Shown here in pieces: positions 15,799 to 18,829 of a stretch of DNA of 18,829 bases (the first letter of the stretch is position 1; each line of letters opens with the position of its first letter). Source of the stretch: an uncultured Prevotella sp. (GTDB lineage: Bacteria; Bacteroidota; Bacteroidia; Bacteroidales; Bacteroidaceae); contig CALFIY010000075.1 of the NCBI GenBank assembly GCA_937877595.1, positions 1-18,829 of the forward strand, read 5' to 3'. The position numbers and the translations under genes were made by a program. The notes below the pieces were generated by a model. It saw only the letters and a program-made list of their open reading frames with translations. It was not told where the DNA came from and did not search any database.

Positions 15799-16314
15799 AT
15801 GATTCGTGTCGGTTTTGGCTTTGATGTGCACCGTTTAGTGGAAGGTCGCGAACTCTGGATGGGAGGAATTAAAATACCATTCGTGCGCCCCTCCAGTCAG
15901 GGAGAGGGCGGCGAATCGTGGGGACTGCTGGGCCACAGCGATGCCGACGTTCTGATACACGCCATCTGCGATGCGCTGCTGGGTGCAGCCAACATGCGCG
16001 ACATTGGCTATCACTTTCCAGACACATCAGACGAGACAGACGGCATGGACAGCAAGATAATTCTCAGGAAAACTATAGAACTGATAGCCACCAAGGGGTA
16101 TCACCTGGTGAATATCGATGCTACGATATGTGCAGAGCGCCCGAAGATGAACCCACACATCCCGCAGATGCAACATACTCTGGCCGGCGTTATTGGTTGC
16201 GACGCCGACAGGATTTCCATCAAGGCAACCACAACGGAAAAATTAGGATTTACGGGTAGGGAAGAAGGCATGTCGGCTTACGCCGTGGCTCTCATCGAAC
16301 GCGATTGCCAGTAG
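15799..16314 (+). CDS. ispF: 2-C-methyl-D-erythritol 2,4-cyclodiphosphate synthase
   Basis: A 171-residue cytoplasmic enzyme of the MEP isoprenoid pathway, forming cyclic 2,4-diphosphate with release of CMP. Zinc ligands are D9 and H11 (GFDVH) and H54 (HSDADVLIH). H46 matches the substrate-contacting His34 of E. coli IspF. The ending ATTTEKLGFTGREEGMSAYA is diagnostic. The family is normally ~157-160 residues. Here about 11 extra residues lie between IPF (26-28) and LLGHSDAD (43-50), containing RPSSQGEGGESWG, and this stretch is encoded by a near-perfect palindrome (15886-15910). The insert falls in a loop, so activity is probably kept. The stop codon lies 23 bp inside the end of the convergent acyltransferase gene. 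Likely the last gene of the panE-porU operon. Confidence 0.95.
   Translation: MIRVGFGFDVHRLVEGRELWMGGIKIPFVRPSSQGEGGESWGLLGHSDADVLIHAICDALLGAANMRDIGYHFPDTSDETDGMDSKIILRKTIELIATKGYHLVNIDATICAERPKMNPHIPQMQHTLAGVIGCDADRISIKATTTEKLGFTGREEGMSAYAVALIERDCQ
15886..15910. repeat. Palindromic element within ispF coding sequence
   Basis: CGCCC-CTCC (15886-15894) pairs with GGAG-A-GGGCG (15901-15910) around AGTCAG, with one bulged base (A15905). It encodes residues of an 11-residue insertion that E. coli IspF lacks. G/C-rich palindromes of CTCC/GGAG type, inserted in frame, look like short mobile palindromic elements; that identity is inferred. Confidence 0.6.
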
Positions 16315-17350
16315 CCACTCTCAGTAGCAGTGGCAGGTAGCGATGGGCGGCCCAGTAGAGTCCAAGACATATTGCTACCGTGATTATTACGGATAAGAAG
16401 TAGTAGACAATAAGTGCTCCGTCGGAAACGTCGTCGCCCTTTGGCAGCAGACTACATATTGCCAGCATTATCGGGAAGTGGCTGCAGTAGATGAAAAATG
16501 CCGTTTCGGAAAGTTTCGTGAAGTAAATGCCACGATTGTGGAGAAACAGACCGAGACGCAGCCAGAAAAATGTATTTGTGATGAGTGACAAGCGGTGGAT
16601 TTCGGCGTTGAAAGGCGTCGGAAACCATTCGTGGCAGATGATGTCGGCCGCGCCGAAGAGCACGAAAAAGCCTGCAATGTCGAGTTTGTGCTCGGTGAGG
16701 AGATCGATGGGATTGATGTCGTCAATGGGAAAGAAAGCGCCAAGCGAGAACATCGTCATACACTGCCATGTCAGTGCTATGTTGTGCTCCGTAACCCAGA
16801 AATAGCAACACACTAATGGCAGCAACAGTTTCGTGGTGCGTATCACGGCGTAGAGCAGTGGCGACAGGATATACATTATCATCAGGTCGCGCACGTACCA
16901 TAGTGAAATCATTGCCGGCATGCCATTTCCTCCGTCCCAGCGGCCACGGTCCCAGAAAGCGCGCAGCCAGTCGGTCAGTGTGTACTGCGCAATGCTCTTG
17001 CCGGCGATGAGTACTTCATGGCCAATGACGAAGACAGCAAGATAGCCAACCATAACCAGACTGTTCCAGAAGAGATAGGGCATGAGCAGAGTCTCGGCGC
17101 GCCGCGTGAGTTGCTGTACATAGGTCTTCGTGCTGTAGAAAAGTAGTAGTCCGGAGATGAAGAAATATACGGGAACGCCAGTCTCGCCAAGCCATAACGC
17201 TATGGGATAGAGCACGCGTCCATACGTCTCATGGCCAGTCACCTGCGCGCACGTATATGCGTGTAGAAAAAGAATGGTGAGCACCAACGGGAAACGCGTT
17301 GCTGCTATCGAGCCGGAGAGTCGCTTGAAGGTTATGTCGCTTAGTATCAC
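16292..17350 (-). CDS. Membrane acyltransferase (acyltransferase-3 / OafA-like family)
   Basis: A 352-residue integral membrane protein with about ten hydrophobic segments. The N-terminal R-x10-H motif of the acyltransferase-3 family is present (R19...H30 in TRFPLVLTILFLHAY), along with the family patterns VPVYFFISGLLLFYS and LWYVRDLMIMYILSPLLYAVI. Such proteins move acyl (usually acetyl) groups across the membrane to O-acylate surface polysaccharides. The gene is divergent from an anchored SGNH hydrolase; in many OafA-type proteins these two domains are fused, so the pair may act together. The only good start is GTG at 17350, since upstream in-frame codons offer no ATG before a stop. The -7 box ends 5 bases before it, so the mRNA may have almost no leader. 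Its 3' end overlaps ispF by 23 bp. Confidence 0.85.
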   Translation of the reverse strand: MILSDITFKRLSGSIAATRFPLVLTILFLHAYTCAQVTGHETYGRVLYPIALWLGETGVPVYFFISGLLLFYSTKTYVQQLTRRAETLLMPYLFWNSLVMVGYLAVFVIGHEVLIAGKSIAQYTLTDWLRAFWDRGRWDGGNGMPAMISLWYVRDLMIMYILSPLLYAVIRTTKLLLPLVCCYFWVTEHNIALTWQCMTMFSLGAFFPIDDINPIDLLTEHKLDIAGFFVLFGAADIICHEWFPTPFNAEIHRLSLITNTFFWLRLGLFLHNRGIYFTKLSETAFFIYCSHFPIMLAICSLLPKGDDVSDGALIVYYFLSVIITVAICLGLYWAAHRYLPLLLRVATGNRVR

Positions 17351-17355
17351 GTGTG

Positions 17356-17363
17356 CAAAGGTA
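17356..17363 (-). promoter_or_regulatory. Bacteroidetes -7 box for the acyltransferase gene
   Basis: On the minus strand TACCTTTG is a perfect TAnnTTTG box. It ends only five bases before the GTG start at 17350, so transcription should begin at or next to the start codon. No convincing TTTG -33 element is visible at 19-21 bp upstream. Confidence 0.6.
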
Positions 17364-17370
17364 ATAATAA

Positions 17371-17406
17371 ATTCATAATTTGTAATTCATAAATCACAAA
17401 TCACAA
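17371..17406. repeat. AT-rich short repeats in the divergent promoter region
   Basis: ATTCATAA occurs at 17371-17378 and 17385-17392, followed by ATCACAA twice in tandem (17393-17399, 17400-17406). TTGTAATTCATAA (17380-17392) recurs exactly at 18296-18308, on the other side of the SGNH hydrolase gene. Confidence 0.75.
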
Positions 17407-17414
17407 TTTTTTTG

Positions 17415-17422
17415 TACTTTTG
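17415..17422 (+). promoter_or_regulatory. Bacteroidetes -7 box for the SGNH hydrolase gene
   Basis: TACTTTTG matches TAnnTTTG, 26 bases before the ATG at 17449, implying a leader of about 20 bases. No clear TTTG -33 element at the standard spacing. It is back to back with the acyltransferase promoter, about 50 bp away. Confidence 0.65.
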
Positions 17423-17448
17423 CTGGCAGAAAATAACGGCGCCCCATA

Positions 17449-18294
17449 ATGACAGTCGACAAGTGGTATTTGCGCAAAGGGGTGTGGTGGCTCGTCGCCG
17501 TCACGCTTGTCGCCGTGTATGTAGGCCGTGAAGTGTACGGGGAGTATCGCCGTTCTTTTTGTGCTGTAGGAGAGGAACCTCCTTATGAAATTCCGCAGCG
17601 CCATGCCGATGACACGTTACGTGTAGTCATTATTGGCGACAGTTGGGCGGAATATCACAGCAATCTCCAATGCGATACTATTTTCCTGCGCTTTGCCAAA
17701 CGCCTCACTTCGCGCCCGGTGAAGTGTGTGGCGCGTGGAAAGGGAGGGGCAAAGTCGGGAGAAATCTACTACATGATGTTTAGCCGACTCACCGACGAAA
17801 ATCCTTTTGAGCACGACCGCTGTACGCAGCCTCTTCTGGAACAGCATCCTGACTACTGCGTCGTCTTTGCCGGCATTAACGACGTGGTGCATAAGCGCGA
17901 TGCCGACTACTATGCCGGAAACCTGCGAAACATAATACGGCTGCTGCTGCGGCTTGACATACGGCCTGTGGTTATGGAAATACCAACAGTGGACTATCCC
18001 GAAATGATACGGCGCAAGGAGTGGCACCAGCGACTTCTCTACGCTATGGCGTCACTGCTGCCTGGTGCGGCTGGCGTCGCGGCCGAAAGCCATCGCAAGG
18101 CTCTGCTCGACATGCTTGGCAGCAGCAATATGGCTGACAGCGTGCTCTATATTCCTGCAGCGGCATGGAACGCAGAAGGGCTTGACGACCAGCGCGACAT
18201 CCACACCGACGACCGTGTGCATCTGAACCTTACGGGATATCGTGTGCTCGACTCCTGCATAGTGTCGCAGATAATAGACGACGCGGGACTGTGA
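17449..18294 (+). CDS. Membrane-anchored SGNH/GDSL-family hydrolase
   Basis: A 281-residue protein. One N-terminal membrane segment (~12-27, VWWLVAVTLVAVYVG) anchors a periplasmic SGNH domain. The four family blocks are visible: I, nucleophile S65 in IIGDSWAEY; II, glycine in ARGKGGAKSGE (~95-105); III, N144 in FAGINDVV; V, D255-x-x-H258 in DDRVHLN. The catalytic triad and oxyanion residues are thus complete. SGNH enzymes hydrolyse or transfer esters; those paired with acyltransferase-3 proteins take part in O-acetylation of cell-wall or capsule sugars. The divergent neighbour is exactly such an acyltransferase, so a split two-protein acylation module is likely, though the substrate is unknown. 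A hairpin with T-run follows (18319-18366). No cleavable signal or lipobox is seen. Confidence 0.85.
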   Translation: MTVDKWYLRKGVWWLVAVTLVAVYVGREVYGEYRRSFCAVGEEPPYEIPQRHADDTLRVVIIGDSWAEYHSNLQCDTIFLRFAKRLTSRPVKCVARGKGGAKSGEIYYMMFSRLTDENPFEHDRCTQPLLEQHPDYCVVFAGINDVVHKRDADYYAGNLRNIIRLLLRLDIRPVVMEIPTVDYPEMIRRKEWHQRLLYAMASLLPGAAGVAAESHRKALLDMLGSSNMADSVLYIPAAAWNAEGLDDQRDIHTDDRVHLNLTGYRVLDSCIVSQIIDDAGL

Positions 18295-18295
18295 G

Positions 18296-18326
18296 TTGTA
18301 ATTCATAATTTATAATTTCATAATTC
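18296..18326. repeat. AT-rich repeats after the SGNH gene
   Basis: TTGTAATTCATAA (18296-18308) is an exact copy of 17380-17392, then related ATAATTT/CATAATTC units follow to 18326. The last unit forms the left arm of the terminator-like hairpin. Confidence 0.7.
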
Positions 18327-18366
18327 TTTTCTTGCTTTGCTTGCAAAGAATTATGATTTTCTTTTT
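18319..18366 (+). terminator. Probable intrinsic terminator of the SGNH gene
   Basis: CATAATTCTTT (18319-18329) pairs perfectly over 11 bp with AAAGAATTATG (18345-18355), followed by ATTTTCTTTTT. The stem is A/T-rich, but the inner loop can pair further (CTTTGC with GCAAAG in an alternative fold). It ends where the recJ promoter box begins. Confidence 0.5.
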
Positions 18367-18373
18367 ACCTTTG
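18366..18373 (+). promoter_or_regulatory. Bacteroidetes -7 box for recJ
   Basis: TACCTTTG matches TAnnTTTG, 20 bases before the recJ ATG at 18394. A possible -33-like TTGC lies at 18341-18344, 21 bases upstream, inside the hairpin of the preceding terminator. Confidence 0.65.
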
Positions 18374-18393
18374 CAGTCACTACACCGTAGGAT

Positions 18394-18829
18394 ATGGAAA
18401 AGAATCCACAGCCACAGAGCACGGCCCACTACCAGTGGAACTATACTGCTCCTACTCCGGAGCGCCAAGCAGCCGCCAAGGAACTTGCCGAAAAGATTGG
18501 CATGAGTCCTGTTGTCGCCGATTTGCTTATAGGCCGTGGCATTAAGACGGAGTCGGCAGCCAAGCGCTTCTTCCGCCCGATGATGAACGAACTCATCGAT
18601 CCTTTCCTGATGAACGATATGGACATCGCCGTCGACAGGCTTAACGATGCCATGGGGCGCAAAGAGCGTATCATGGTCTATGGCGACTACGACGTCGACG
18701 GCTGTACTGCCGTGGCACTGGTATATAAGTTCCTGCAACAGTTCTACTCAAACATCGAGTACTACATTCCCGACCGCTACGACGAGGGCTACGGCATCAG
18801 CCACAAAGGCATAGACTATGCCACCTCGA
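18394..18829 (+). CDS. recJ: Single-stranded-DNA exonuclease RecJ (N-terminal part, cut by window end)
   Basis: The first 145 codons of a gene continuing past the right edge; the family is usually ~570 residues. RecJ is a 5'-to-3' ssDNA exonuclease in recombination and mismatch/base-excision repair, needing Mn2+ or Mg2+. The N-terminal region with SPVVADLLIGRGIKTESAAKRF (~38-59) is typical: RecJ proteins begin with a helical segment selecting LxxRGI. DHH-superfamily motif I is YGDYDVDGCTA (96-106, with D98, D100 and D102 as metal-site candidates). A second conserved stretch is PDRYDEGYGIS (~127-137). The ATG at 18394 is supported by the promoter box 20 bases upstream. The gene is transcribed separately from the SGNH gene. 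Confidence 0.93.
   Translation, partial: MEKNPQPQSTAHYQWNYTAPTPERQAAAKELAEKIGMSPVVADLLIGRGIKTESAAKRFFRPMMNELIDPFLMNDMDIAVDRLNDAMGRKERIMVYGDYDVDGCTAVALVYKFLQQFYSNIEYYIPDRYDEGYGISHKGIDYATS

Noticed and set aside
16314..16334. GCCACT...AGTGGC hairpin right after the ispF stop, as a terminator
   Set aside because: Only a 6-bp stem, no T-run, and it lies within the coding end of the convergent acyltransferase.

Overview
Most of the window (about 1050-18829) is a Bacteroidales chromosome, probably of the Prevotella type. The reasons are a SusC/SusD pair, type IX secretion genes (porU, porV), near-absence of Shine-Dalgarno sequences before start codons, and several copies of the Bacteroidetes -7 promoter box TAnnTTTG. 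The first ~1050 bases look different. Their two clearest genes have strong Shine-Dalgarno sequences (GGAGGT, GGGAGGT), and the proteins resemble pieces of Firmicutes mobile-element and housekeeping genes. That block ends exactly at the susC start codon, so the left end is most simply an assembly chimera, less likely a recent insertion.

Layout: 1-1053 holds three short Firmicutes-like ORFs: a release-factor-1-like fragment, an excisionase-like HTH protein, and an integrase N-terminus joined to an unrelated tail. 1050-7949 is a polysaccharide-utilisation-type operon: susC, susD and a large surface lipoprotein, closed by a long hairpin that also faces the convergent gene 8057-9046. That minus-strand gene encodes an exported protein of unknown function. 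9044-9456 is a structured intergenic region: a perfect 21-bp inverted repeat running from start codon to start codon and overlapping a promoter box, then an array of six 21-bp units bounded by palindromes, then heptamer repeats and a promoter.

9457-16314 is a probable operon, panE - FAH-family hydrolase - porU - porV - ispF, with very short spacers. It combines the T9SS sortase and its outer-membrane partner with two metabolic genes and an isoprenoid-pathway gene. ispF converges on and overlaps by 23 bp the end of a membrane acyltransferase gene (16292-17350, minus). That gene is divergent from an anchored SGNH hydrolase (17449-18294); together they look like a split surface-glycan O-acylation pair. 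The window ends inside recJ.

The main points for a second look are the symmetric promoter/start-codon dyad at 9044-9098, the 21-bp array at 9235-9360, a palindrome-coded insertion inside ispF, a possibly leaderless GTG-started acyltransferase, and the chimeric left end. No clear new multi-gene system is visible. All family assignments come from reading motifs, not from database searches.
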